Assembly: GCF_007990775.1 (NCBI RefSeq)
Contig: NZ_BJXB01000004.1
Coordinates: forward strand, 1 to 64,000
Length of the DNA stretch: 64,000 bases
Reading direction: 5' to 3'
DNA from: Deinococcus cellulosilyticus NBRC 106333 = KACC 11606
Lineage (GTDB): Bacteria; Deinococcota; Deinococci; Deinococcales; Deinococcaceae
Both the position numbers and the translations under genes were made by a program. Below are positions 50,197 to 58,290 of this stretch, piece by piece (positions within the stretch are counted from its first letter, which is position 1; each line of letters opens with the position of its first letter). The notes beneath the pieces are model-generated. The model was not told the origin of the DNA. It ran no database searches and worked only from the letters and a program-made list of their open reading frames with translations.

Positions 50197-51159
50197 ATGG
50201 CTTTTTTTGACCTGCCCCTGGAACAGCTGAAGACCTACCGTCCTGAAATCCGCTGCCCAGCAGACTTTGACGCTTTCTGGCAGCAGACTTTGCAGGAAGC
50301 TGCACAGCATCCCCTGAATGCCCGTTTTGATGAGGTGAAGACACCACTCCAGACCCTCAGGGTTTTTGATGTCACCTTTGCAGGATTTGGGGGCCATGAG
50401 ATCAAGGGGTGGTTGATGGTTCCGCACAACCTGGAGGGTCCTTTTCCCTGTGTGGTGGAATTCATCGGTTATGGCGGAGGACGGGGAGAGCCTGTGGACC
50501 ACCTGACCTACGCCAGTGCAGGTCACGCCCATCTGGTCATGGACACCCGGGGCCAGGGCAGCGGATGGCGCAAGGGGGATACCCCTGATCCGGTGGGTTC
50601 CGGGCCTCAGCACCCAGGCTTCATGACCCGTGGGATCGAAACCCCAGAGGCCTATTATTACCGCCGGGTGTTCACCGATGGGGTGAGGGCCGTGCAGGCG
50701 GCACAGGCCTCTGAACTGGTGGACCCACAGCGCATTGCTGTTGCCGGAGAAAGCCAGGGGGGCGGGATTGCCCTTGCAGTTGCTGCTTTGAGCCATCAGG
50801 TGAAACTCCTGATGTCCGATGTGCCTTTTTTGTGTCACTTTGAGAGGGCCATCACCCTCACGGACAGCATTCCCTATGTGGAAATCGCAAACCACTTGCG
50901 GGTGCATCGGGACAGGTGGGAGCAGGTTCTGGGAACACTGGCTTATTTTGATGGAATGAATTTTGCCTCACTGTGTAAAGTCCCAGCCCTGTTATCGGTG
51001 GCCCTGATGGACCAGACCTGCCCTCCGAGCACGGTCTTTGCTGCTTTCAATCATTTTGCAGGTCCAAAAGAAATCTGTGTTTATCCATTCAACAGACATG
51101 AGGGAGGACAGACTGCACAATTGCTCCAGCGGCTGAAATTTTTACAGCAGCACTGGTGA
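50197..51159 (+). CDS. CE7 acetyl xylan esterase / cephalosporin C deacetylase
   Basis: 320 residues, no signal peptide. Nucleophile elbow AVAGESQGGGIALA; the oxyanion-side motif is VEFIGYGGGRGEP; Asp in SVALMDQTCPPSTVFAAFN; His in YPFNRHEGGQ. Also the family's DTRGQGSGW and FTDGVRAVQA. CE7 enzymes deacetylate short xylo-oligosaccharides in the cytoplasm, which fits the neighbouring sugar importer. Start at 50197 uses GTGAGGT; 50185 (GTG) is in-frame alternative. Likely co-transcribed with 49049. Confidence 0.9.
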   Translation: MAFFDLPLEQLKTYRPEIRCPADFDAFWQQTLQEAAQHPLNARFDEVKTPLQTLRVFDVTFAGFGGHEIKGWLMVPHNLEGPFPCVVEFIGYGGGRGEPVDHLTYASAGHAHLVMDTRGQGSGWRKGDTPDPVGSGPQHPGFMTRGIETPEAYYYRRVFTDGVRAVQAAQASELVDPQRIAVAGESQGGGIALAVAALSHQVKLLMSDVPFLCHFERAITLTDSIPYVEIANHLRVHRDRWEQVLGTLAYFDGMNFASLCKVPALLSVALMDQTCPPSTVFAAFNHFAGPKEICVYPFNRHEGGQTAQLLQRLKFLQQHW

Positions 51160-51312
51160 GCGGGCAAGCACCTGAGATCAAGGCAGACCTCTTCTCTTAA
51201 TCCAATACTTGACATATCAGCTCGGATTTGTCAGTTTTATAGAAGCCAGAGAAATTCCCCTGTCAGGTGGACTTCTCTGTACTTTCACGGCCCCATTTTG
51301 TAAAGGAACCCC

Positions 51313-52254
51313 ATGAAACACCTCTTGATCCTCAGCCTGCTGCTGGGAACCGCCTCCGCCCAGACCACCGTGCAGACCCAGATGGGCAAAGTGGCCCTGA
51401 AAACCACCCCCAGGAAAATCGCTGTGCTCAGCCCTTATGCCCTGGACCTGCTGCTGAGCCTGGAAATGCAACCTGCAGGCTACGCCGAAGTGGGAAATTT
51501 CAAACTGGGCAACATTGGTCAGACCTTTGAGCAGAGCAACATCCCCTACCTTGGGAAGTTTGTGAAGAGCAACCCGGTGTACCTCGGCACCCGCGAAGCG
51601 CCCAACCTGGAGTCCATTCTGGCCCTGAAACCCGACCTGATTGTGGGACAGGCCAGTTACCACGAGCAGATCTACAGCCAGCTTTCCAGCATCGCCCCCA
51701 CTGTACTGCTGGACGGCAACGACTTCAACAACGGGATCAGCAACATGTGGCGCAAGGACCTGAAACCCCTTGCTGAGATCTTCAAGAAGCAGAAACGTGC
51801 TGAACAGGTGATCGTCAACTTCGAGAAAAAACTGCAGACGGCCAAAACCCTGCTGAAACCTGTGGCAAAACGCACCCCCAGAGCCCTCTTGATTGGTTTC
51901 CCACGCATGAATGGTGGCATCACCCCCACCCTGGTTTCCAACGCCAACGTCAGTGGACGCCTGATCACCGAACTGGGATTCCAGCTGTCCCAGCCTGCCA
52001 ATGCCAAAGAGGGCAGCATCACCCTGGAAGCCATTCCTGCGATTCCAGCAGATTTCGTGTTCGCCATTGCCAACAACGACAACACCCCTGACAATGCCCA
52101 GAAGGAATGGTTTGCCCATCCCCTCCTGAAGAGCCTCCCCGTCAGCAAAAAGAACCGGGTGTTCTTCGCAGACAACCAGCAGTGGAACCGCATTCGTGGC
52201 CCTCTGGCTGTGACCCAGGTGCTGCAGAGCATCCAGGAGACCCTGAACCGCTGA
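51313..52254 (+). CDS. Siderophore-type ABC substrate-binding protein
   Basis: 313 residues, signal peptide MKHLLILSLLLGTASA. FecB/FhuD-like helical-backbone binding protein: KIAVLSPYALDLLLSLEMQPAGYAE, LESILALKPDLIVGQ, IAPTVLLDG, AFRMNGGI-like middle and QWNRIRGPLAVTQVLQSI. Ferric-siderophore or heme uptake. The permease and ATPase are not in the window. It overlaps a Suc/Fer-like gene by one base (TGATG-type), tying the two together. Confidence 0.88.
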   Translation: MKHLLILSLLLGTASAQTTVQTQMGKVALKTTPRKIAVLSPYALDLLLSLEMQPAGYAEVGNFKLGNIGQTFEQSNIPYLGKFVKSNPVYLGTREAPNLESILALKPDLIVGQASYHEQIYSQLSSIAPTVLLDGNDFNNGISNMWRKDLKPLAEIFKKQKRAEQVIVNFEKKLQTAKTLLKPVAKRTPRALLIGFPRMNGGITPTLVSNANVSGRLITELGFQLSQPANAKEGSITLEAIPAIPADFVFAIANNDNTPDNAQKEWFAHPLLKSLPVSKKNRVFFADNQQWNRIRGPLAVTQVLQSIQETLNR

Positions 52255-53249
52255 TGGCCGACACCGACACCTGCCAGCTCAGGGAGTTCTGCAATGTGTT
52301 TGCCAGAAGGGCCGGAGAGGACCCCATCGGCAGTGCCACCATGCCTTTGCGCCTCCTGATGGTCAGCACCCCTGCCCCTTGGGGCAACAAGGCAACACCA
52401 GATGTGCTGTCTGAGCTGCTGGGAAGCACTTTGCAGCAGGCAGCGGATCAGGGCCACCGGGTGCGCCTGCAGGCCATCATGCCCGAAGCAGAAGACCAGG
52501 GGCTGGTGCGTGTCCTGTGGTACGACCGTGCTGAGACCTCTGACAGCTTTCAGTCCATGGACCATCTGGTGCCCCAGTCCGAGGTGTCAGGTCTGGTGGA
52601 GGCCCTGGTGTCCGGCTGTGACCTGACCCGCTGGGAAGCCTTCCGCTGCCATCAGGTGCACCGCGACTGGTTCATCTGCACCCACGGCAGTGTCGATTCT
52701 GCCTGCGGGAAATTTGGAATCCCGCTGTACCAGCACCTCAGGAAACAGGCCCTCCCAGGGGTACGGATTTTCAGGACCAGCCATTTTGGAGGGCACCGGT
52801 TTGCCCCCACGGTGATTGATTTGCCCGAAGGCCGCATGTGGGCCCATCTGGAGCTGGATCATGCAAAAGGCATTTTGCAACAGACCCTGGACCCCAGCGA
52901 GGTGAAAATGAACTTGCGGGGCTGGATGGGTGCAGGGCACTTTGAGCAGATTCTGGAACGCGAAGCCCTCTTGCACTTCGGCTGGGACTGGCTGACCTTC
53001 CAGCGAGAAGTGACCCTGCTTGAAGTGACGGGTGGGGATGAGGAGGGGCATCAGGACCCCAAATTTGCTGCGTGTCCTCCCACAAAGGCACAGGTCAGAT
53101 TGAAGTACAGAACACCAGATGGACACACAGGCGAGGTGTCCGGCCAGGTGGTGTTCTCCCATGTGCTGGAAAGCCTGGGAGGAACCGGAAGCATCAACGA
53201 GAAAATCCAGGTCAACCAGTTTACGGTGCAAAACCTGGTCATCCGGTAA
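52254..53249 (+). CDS. Suc/Fer-like thioredoxin-fold [2Fe-2S] protein
   Basis: 331 residues starting at the ATG overlapping the upstream TGA; the longer frame to 52107 is only a shadow of the binding-protein gene. Family signatures: DWFICTHGSVDSACGKFG (with Cys pair), FRTSHFGGHRFAPTVIDLP, GRMWAHL. Members bind a [2Fe-2S] cluster and, when near siderophore genes, are proposed to be ferric-siderophore reductases or ferredoxin-like donors. The coupling to a siderophore-binding protein supports that reading here. No C-terminal SIP-type flavin domain is seen. Confidence 0.85.
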   Translation: MADTDTCQLREFCNVFARRAGEDPIGSATMPLRLLMVSTPAPWGNKATPDVLSELLGSTLQQAADQGHRVRLQAIMPEAEDQGLVRVLWYDRAETSDSFQSMDHLVPQSEVSGLVEALVSGCDLTRWEAFRCHQVHRDWFICTHGSVDSACGKFGIPLYQHLRKQALPGVRIFRTSHFGGHRFAPTVIDLPEGRMWAHLELDHAKGILQQTLDPSEVKMNLRGWMGAGHFEQILEREALLHFGWDWLTFQREVTLLEVTGGDEEGHQDPKFAACPPTKAQVRLKYRTPDGHTGEVSGQVVFSHVLESLGGTGSINEKIQVNQFTVQNLVIR

Positions 53250-53292
53250 GCAACAGGCTTTACCCCGGGTCTGACCTCTCAAGGTGGGTCTG

Positions 53293-53481
53293 TCAGCTCG
53301 GGGTTTCGTCACTCTGGTGGCCGTTGCCGCCGATGTCGGCGTCGTTGTTGCCTGGGGCACCCTGCTCTCCAGCCTGATCTCCGTGGGCCGACTGGGTGGG
53401 TTCGTAATGGCGGGTGTAGACGGGGCCAGTTTCTTCAGGGACAGGAGGGTTCTTGCGGGCAGAGGAATTGCTGTTGATCAT
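53293..53481 (-). CDS. Small disordered polar protein, 62 residues
   Basis: Starts at 53481 with AGGTGA upstream. The product (MINSNSSARKNPPVPEETG and later GDQAGEQGAPGNNDADIGG) is very rich in Gly, Asn, Gln, Asp and Pro, with no hydrophobic core, so it should be disordered. Such proteins are common in Deinococcus and often desiccation-related, but this one matches no family I know. Convergent with the Suc/Fer-like gene. Confidence 0.6.
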   Translation of the reverse strand: MINSNSSARKNPPVPEETGPVYTRHYEPTQSAHGDQAGEQGAPGNNDADIGGNGHQSDETPS

Positions 53482-53641
53482 GGGGGTCACCTGTCTAGAT
53501 GTTATCAGCTTTTGGGGTTGTGCATTGTGTTCCCTCAAGCAACCTGAAGGGGATCTAAAGGCAGCAGAGGAACAGGATGTGCCGCACCTCCACCTTTTGG
53601 AGGATCACCCCGTGACCCTTGCCAGTTAGAGTGGAAACACC

Positions 53642-54466
53642 ATGAAAACCACCATTCGCAAAACATTGATCCGCAGCGGAGTGCTGCTGGTGGGTACCGC
53701 TGGCGTGCTGGCCCTCTGGCAGACCGTGTACCTCGGAGGGACGGCAAAAACCATTGAAGGAACCCCGCACACCCTGCAGACCCAGCCCGGGGTTCCCGCA
53801 GGTCACGAAGAGCTGATCGCCACTGCCCTGCAAGATGCGCAGAAGTATTTCCAGGACGTTCTGAAAACAGAGGTCCCTCAACCTGTACGGGTTCAGCTTG
53901 CCTCCATTTCTCCGTGTGTGCCCCTGCAGGCTCTGGGTCAGCCAGCGACAGCGGTGGCGAACAAAAACAGCATCTGCATCAACAGCACCAGAAGCCTCTG
54001 GAAGAAAGTCCTGAAGAACGAACCAACCCTGGGCCTCACCATCGTGGCCCACGAGCATTTTCACAACCTGCAAGGGCAGCTGGGTTGCCTTCCAAAAGGC
54101 AACGCCCACGAATACCGCTGGTGGGTCGAAGGCACTGCAACCTACGTGGGGTGGCAAACCGAAGTGCATGCAGGTCGGGTCACCCCTGATGAGGTGGAAC
54201 AGGAAATGCGCAGCTGGGGAGCCATGCGCCCCGACCTGAAACCCCTGAAGGCCTACGAAACCAGCATGCCAGGAGACCCGGAATATGCGCTGGCTTACCG
54301 GGCAGTGGACCGTCTGGTCAAACGTGCAGGTGCAGCATCTCTGGGGCAGTTCTGCCAGCAGGTGGGTCAAAAACTCCCCTGGAAAACTGCTTTTGAAAAA
54401 GCCTTTGGGGTTTCTGTGGAAGATTTTTACCAGCGATTTGAAGCAGACCGAAAAACACACTTCTGA
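53642..54466 (+). CDS. Membrane-anchored HExxH metallopeptidase-like protein
   Basis: 274 residues. N-terminal signal-anchor (RKTLIRSGVLLVGTAGVLALW). Zinc motif HEHFH (H137, E138, H141) and a third ligand Glu (E163) in WWVEGTATYVG, a gluzincin arrangement. The rest is helical, with an LAYRAVDRLVKRAG helix like the M1/DUF2268-type C-terminal bundle. Acts outside the membrane. Substrate unknown; length is near that of small peptidase-like cores. Two hairpins precede it (CCTCCA...TGGAGG near 53587), perhaps a terminator of unrelated genes. Confidence 0.8.
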   Translation: MKTTIRKTLIRSGVLLVGTAGVLALWQTVYLGGTAKTIEGTPHTLQTQPGVPAGHEELIATALQDAQKYFQDVLKTEVPQPVRVQLASISPCVPLQALGQPATAVANKNSICINSTRSLWKKVLKNEPTLGLTIVAHEHFHNLQGQLGCLPKGNAHEYRWWVEGTATYVGWQTEVHAGRVTPDEVEQEMRSWGAMRPDLKPLKAYETSMPGDPEYALAYRAVDRLVKRAGAASLGQFCQQVGQKLPWKTAFEKAFGVSVEDFYQRFEADRKTHF

Positions 54467-54577
54467 ACCAGCCACACAAAACTTTCAAGGGCATCGGTCT
54501 GCACTGTTTGCTCCACCGACAGACCAATCATGCCTTGACCGAAGCAAAAACAGTGCCGCCCTGTTGAACTGCTGCAC

Positions 54578-55177
54578 TCAACTTGCCCCTCGCCCCCTGG
54601 TTTTGCGTTCATAAAATGCCTGGGCCTTGGCCCGATTGCCGCACCCGCTCATGCTGCACCACCTGCGGGAGTTGTTCCTGCTGGTGTCCAGAAAGTACCG
54701 GATGCAGAGGTGGTTTTCACATTTTTTGATTCTGCCCGTCAAATCCAGGGTGAGCAGGTCTGCTGCCTGTGCTGCCAGCAGACCCAGCAAGCCCTCTGGA
54801 TGGGTGAGATCATGCTGCACTGACCGTTGCAGTGGGGGATTCTCTCCTTTCAGGACGGGATGACCCGGGTGCTGCTGGAGGATCTGGTTGAGGTGGTCAA
54901 GAAAGGAAGAAGGCACAGGCTGACCTGCAACAAAGCCTTCCAGCACGGCTCGCAAGTCATCCCGAAAGGCTTTCACCTCCTGGAGCACTTTTGTGCTCTC
55001 CGGGAGTGTTTTGACCTGTTCGGTCTGTGCAAGGTCCAGCAGACCAGACTGCACCACCCAGTCTCGCAGGTCCTGAAAATCCTCAAGCCTGTCCCAGCGT
55101 GCTCCCTCTTTCATCCGCACGGTGTTGATGAGGTCCACGGCCACATGGTTGGCATCAAAATCAAAAGTCTGGTTCAT
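54578..55177 (-). CDS. CGNR zinc-finger (ABATE-domain) regulator
   Basis: 199 residues from 55177 (AAGGTGAG). ABATE domain in the first ~150 residues (VAVDLINTVRMKEGARWDRLEDFQDLRDWV), then the CGNR finger near the C-terminus: KCENHLCIRYFLDTSRNNSRRWCSMSGCGNRAKAQAFYER. Predicted stress-responsive DNA-binding regulators. Divergent from the MBL-fold gene across ~125 bp that carries an 8-bp inverted repeat, its likely operator. Confidence 0.9.
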   Translation of the reverse strand: MNQTFDFDANHVAVDLINTVRMKEGARWDRLEDFQDLRDWVVQSGLLDLAQTEQVKTLPESTKVLQEVKAFRDDLRAVLEGFVAGQPVPSSFLDHLNQILQQHPGHPVLKGENPPLQRSVQHDLTHPEGLLGLLAAQAADLLTLDLTGRIKKCENHLCIRYFLDTSRNNSRRWCSMSGCGNRAKAQAFYERKTRGRGAS

Positions 55178-55188
55178 GGGCTCACCTT

Positions 55189-55223
55189 TTCTAACCATCA
55201 TTCTATCACTTGACAGGTTAGAA
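55189..55223. promoter_or_regulatory. Inverted repeat between CGNR and MBL genes
   Basis: TTCTAACC (55189-55196) and GGTTAGAA (55216-55223), perfect 8-bp arms 19 bp apart, just upstream of the CGNR start. Likely bound by the CGNR protein, controlling both directions. Confidence 0.6.
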
Positions 55224-55238
55224 GACCAGGCATAGCAT
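55210..55238 (+). promoter_or_regulatory. Sigma-70 promoter of MBL-fold gene
   Basis: TTGACA (55210-55215), 17-bp spacer, TAGCAT (55233-55238), about 65 bp before the ATG at 55303. It overlaps the right arm of the inverted repeat, so repression is plausible. Confidence 0.7.
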
Positions 55239-55302
55239 GGCGGTACAGGGAAAAGCAGAGGCACCTGACAGGTGTCTGGGATGGCTTTTGCCGGAAAGGA
55301 CC

Positions 55303-56055
55303 ATGCACATGCAGATTCAACGGCTTCACTGGGCAGGCGTTCAACTGACCGCCAGGGACACCACCCTCTTCATTGACACCATTACCCCACCAGAAGCAGA
55401 ACTTGATCCCGAGGTGACCACCACCCATCGACATGCCCTCCTGACCCATCACCACGCAGATCACGCAGATCTGGGGTACATTCACAAATGGATCGGTGGC
55501 ACTGGAACACTGGTCACCCACCATGATGTGCTCCCTTTCCTGAACGTGGGATCACTCAAAGTGCGAACAGTGGGACTTCATCAGCCCCTGATTTTGCCCC
55601 ACAGCACCGCAGACTTTGTGGTGCATGCTGTTCCCGCTTCAGATGGTCTGGGAGATCCGCAGGTGTCCTGGGTGGTGGAAGCGGGCGGAAAACGCATCCT
55701 GCATGCAGGAGACACCCTCTGGCATGGGCACTGGTGGAGCATTGCCCGCCTGTATGGGCCTTTTGATGTGGTGTTCTTGCCCATGAATGCACCCCGCATC
55801 AACATCGGGCGTTTTCAGGACAGTGGCATTCCCATTGTGATGACCCCGGAGCAGGCCGTTGCTGCTGCACGCATTCTGGCTCCAGAGCTCGTGGTCCCCA
55901 TTCATTATGGTCGACATGAGCCAGGACGCTATGTGGAAACCCCAGATGCCCTGAATACCTTCCTGAAGCTGGCTCAGGAGGCTGGGCTGAAAGTGAATGC
56001 CATGCAGCCTGGAGAGGGTTTTGATTTGAAACCTCAGGCAGCTGTTCCAATCTGA
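55303..56055 (+). CDS. MBL-fold metal-dependent hydrolase (UlaG-like)
   Basis: 250 residues from 55303 (GAAAGGA). Metallo-beta-lactamase signature LLTHHHADHADL, later HAVPASDG, HAGDTLWHG and VPIHYGRHEP supply the two-metal site. The length and HHHADHADL suit the UlaG/lactonase group, which opens lactone rings or cleaves phosphoesters; the substrate is unknown. It has its own promoter, regulated perhaps by the divergent CGNR protein. Confidence 0.88.
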   Translation: MHMQIQRLHWAGVQLTARDTTLFIDTITPPEAELDPEVTTTHRHALLTHHHADHADLGYIHKWIGGTGTLVTHHDVLPFLNVGSLKVRTVGLHQPLILPHSTADFVVHAVPASDGLGDPQVSWVVEAGGKRILHAGDTLWHGHWWSIARLYGPFDVVFLPMNAPRINIGRFQDSGIPIVMTPEQAVAAARILAPELVVPIHYGRHEPGRYVETPDALNTFLKLAQEAGLKVNAMQPGEGFDLKPQAAVPI

Positions 56056-56069
56056 TCATGACAAAAAGC

Positions 56070-56097
56070 AACCGGAGGCCTTTCAGGGCCTCCGGTT
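56070..56097 (-). terminator. Intrinsic terminator of pckG
   Basis: 11-bp stem AACCGGAGGCC/GGCCTCCGGTT with 6-nt loop; on the minus strand a T-run (GCTTTTTG) follows, so it mainly serves pckG. Confidence 0.85.
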
Positions 56098-56121
56098 CCA
56101 GCGAGAGAAGGAGTCTGGAAT

Positions 56122-57972
56122 TTATTCGTGGAACAGTTCCCAGTGTTCGGGAGCGCGCCACAGGCTCGACAGAATCAGTTCCTTGATGAAGATGAACTCT
56201 TTGGGGAGCTTGTCGTACAGCTTCATGAACAGCTCGTCGTGTCCTGCGATTTCTTTCTGCCAGACGTCGCGGTCCACGCTCATGATGTCGTAGAACTGCT
56301 GTTCAGAGAAGTCCAGGCCGCGCCAGTCGATGTCTTCGTAGCGGGGCACCCAGCCGAGGGGGCTTTCCAGACTGGAGGCGTGTCCGCGTGCACGTTCCAC
56401 GATCCACTTGAGGATGCGCATGTTTTCGCCGAATCCGGGCCACACAAACTTGCCGTTTTCGTCTTTGCGGAACCAGTTCACGTTGAAGATCCGAGGGGGG
56501 TTGGCAATGCTGCGTCCGAAGTTCAGCCAGTGGTTGAAGTAGTCGGCCATGTGGTAGCCCACGAAGGGGAGCATGGCGAAGGGATCGCGGCGCACCTCTC
56601 CGAGTTGCCCGAAGGCAGCAGCGGTCATTTCACTGCCCATGGTGGCGGCGGCGTACACACCGTAGTTCCAGTTGAAGGACTGGTACACCAGGGGCATCAC
56701 GGTGCTGCGGCGTCCACCGAAGATGAAGGCAGAGATCGGCACGCCTCTGGGGTTGTCGTACTCGGGGTCCACAGAGGGGCACTGGCTGAGGGGCGCAGTG
56801 AAACGGCTGTTGGCATGGGCGGCTTTGCGGCCACAGTCAGGGGTCCAGTCCTGTCCGGTCCAGTCGATCAGGTGGGCAGGGGCCTCTTTGGTCAGACCTT
56901 CCCACCACACATCACCGTCGTCGGTGAGGGCCACGTTGGTGAAGATGGTGTTTTCCTGGATGCTGGCGATGGCGTTGGGGTTGCTGTCCACGTTGGTGCC
57001 AGGGGCCACACCGAAGAATCCGGCTTCGGGGTTGATGGCGTAGATCTTGCCGTCATCGGCAGGTTTGATCCAGGCAATGTCGTCTCCGACGGTGGTGACT
57101 TCCCATCCTTCTTCCTGGAAGGCTTTGGGGGGAATCAGCATGGCGAAGTTGGTTTTGCCGCAGGCACTGGGGAACGCAGCAGCCACGTAGGTTTTTTCAC
57201 CGTTGGGGTCTTTGACCCCCAGAATCAGCATGTGCTCGGCAAGCCAGTTCTGTTCGCGGGCAAGGACCGAGGCGATGCGCAGGGCGAAGCACTTCTTGCC
57301 CAGCAGGGCGTTGCCGCCGTAGCCTGAACCGTAACTCCAGATCATGCGCTCTTCGGGGAAGTGCACGATGTATTTTTCGGTGTTGCAAGGCCAGGGCACG
57401 TCTTGCTGGCCGGGCTCCAGGGGTGCACCAACAGAGTGCAGACAGGGCACGAAGTCGCCATCACCGAGGGTGTCCAGCACGGCACGGCCCATGCGGGTCA
57501 TGATGCGCATGTTGACGGCCACGTATGGAGAGTCGCTGATTTCCACCCCGATGTGGGAGATGGGTGAACCCAGGGGTCCCATGCAGAAGGGAACCACGTA
57601 CATGGTGCGGCCCTTCATGCAGCCATCAAAGAGGGGGGTCAGTTTGGCTTTCATTTCGGCGGGGGCCATCCAGTTGTTGGTGGGGCCTGCGTCGGCCTTG
57701 CTGAAGCTGCAAATGTAGGTGCGGTCTTCCACGCGGGCCACATCGCTGGGGTGGGAGCGGGCAAGGTAGCTGTTGGGACGTTTTTCAGGATTCAATCGAA
57801 TGAAAGTGCCAGCGCGAACCATCTGGTCGCAGAGGTAATCGTACTCTTCCTGAGAGCCATCACACCAGTGAACAGCTTCAGGTTTGCACAGGTTCACCAT
57901 TTCCTGCACCCATTGAGACAGCTTGCGATTTTTCACGAAGTCTGGCACTGGTAAGTTGGGTTTAACAATCAT
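56122..57972 (-). CDS. pckG: Phosphoenolpyruvate carboxykinase (GTP)
   Basis: 616 residues from 57972 (AAAGGAGC), the normal GTP-PEPCK length. Kinase-1 loop FPSACGKTNFAML, metal site GDDIAWI, substrate Arg region IRLNPEKRPNSYLARSHPSDVARVEDRTYIC, and GGRRSTVMPLVYQSFNW. Converts oxaloacetate plus GTP to phosphoenolpyruvate, the first step of gluconeogenesis from acids. It suits a life on amino acids and organic acids. Transcribed alone, with its own terminator. Its upstream 60 codons in the open frame lack a site and family likeness. Confidence 0.97.
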   Translation of the reverse strand: MIVKPNLPVPDFVKNRKLSQWVQEMVNLCKPEAVHWCDGSQEEYDYLCDQMVRAGTFIRLNPEKRPNSYLARSHPSDVARVEDRTYICSFSKADAGPTNNWMAPAEMKAKLTPLFDGCMKGRTMYVVPFCMGPLGSPISHIGVEISDSPYVAVNMRIMTRMGRAVLDTLGDGDFVPCLHSVGAPLEPGQQDVPWPCNTEKYIVHFPEERMIWSYGSGYGGNALLGKKCFALRIASVLAREQNWLAEHMLILGVKDPNGEKTYVAAAFPSACGKTNFAMLIPPKAFQEEGWEVTTVGDDIAWIKPADDGKIYAINPEAGFFGVAPGTNVDSNPNAIASIQENTIFTNVALTDDGDVWWEGLTKEAPAHLIDWTGQDWTPDCGRKAAHANSRFTAPLSQCPSVDPEYDNPRGVPISAFIFGGRRSTVMPLVYQSFNWNYGVYAAATMGSEMTAAAFGQLGEVRRDPFAMLPFVGYHMADYFNHWLNFGRSIANPPRIFNVNWFRKDENGKFVWPGFGENMRILKWIVERARGHASSLESPLGWVPRYEDIDWRGLDFSEQQFYDIMSVDRDVWQKEIAGHDELFMKLYDKLPKEFIFIKELILSSLWRAPEHWELFHE

Positions 57973-58250
57973 GGTCTGCTCCTTTGGGAGGGTTTGTGTG
58001 CCCTCGACACCCACAAAATACGGGGACCTGATTACTGAACCATTACCGGCGTAACTTTCTGGGAGACAGGTGGTCTGGACAACTTGACAGAAACCATCTC
58101 GGTGCCGATGCCTGAAGCAAGACCACCACAGCCCAACTCGACAGTCCATCATCGTGAAATCACACCCAGCAGCAGCTGAAGGGGGGATTGAGGCATGCCA
58201 GATGGGTCCACGTGTGTCCTGTCAGGCTCTCAAACGGGCAGGACACATCA

Positions 58251-58276
58251 AAAGACCCTGCAAATGCAGGGTCTTT
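58251..58276 (-). terminator. Intrinsic terminator of the vWFD lipoprotein gene
   Basis: 11-bp stem AAAGACCCTGC/GCAGGGTCTTT, AAAT loop, T-rich minus-strand side. Confidence 0.8.
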
Positions 58277-58290
58277 CTGAAAGCCTTGAT

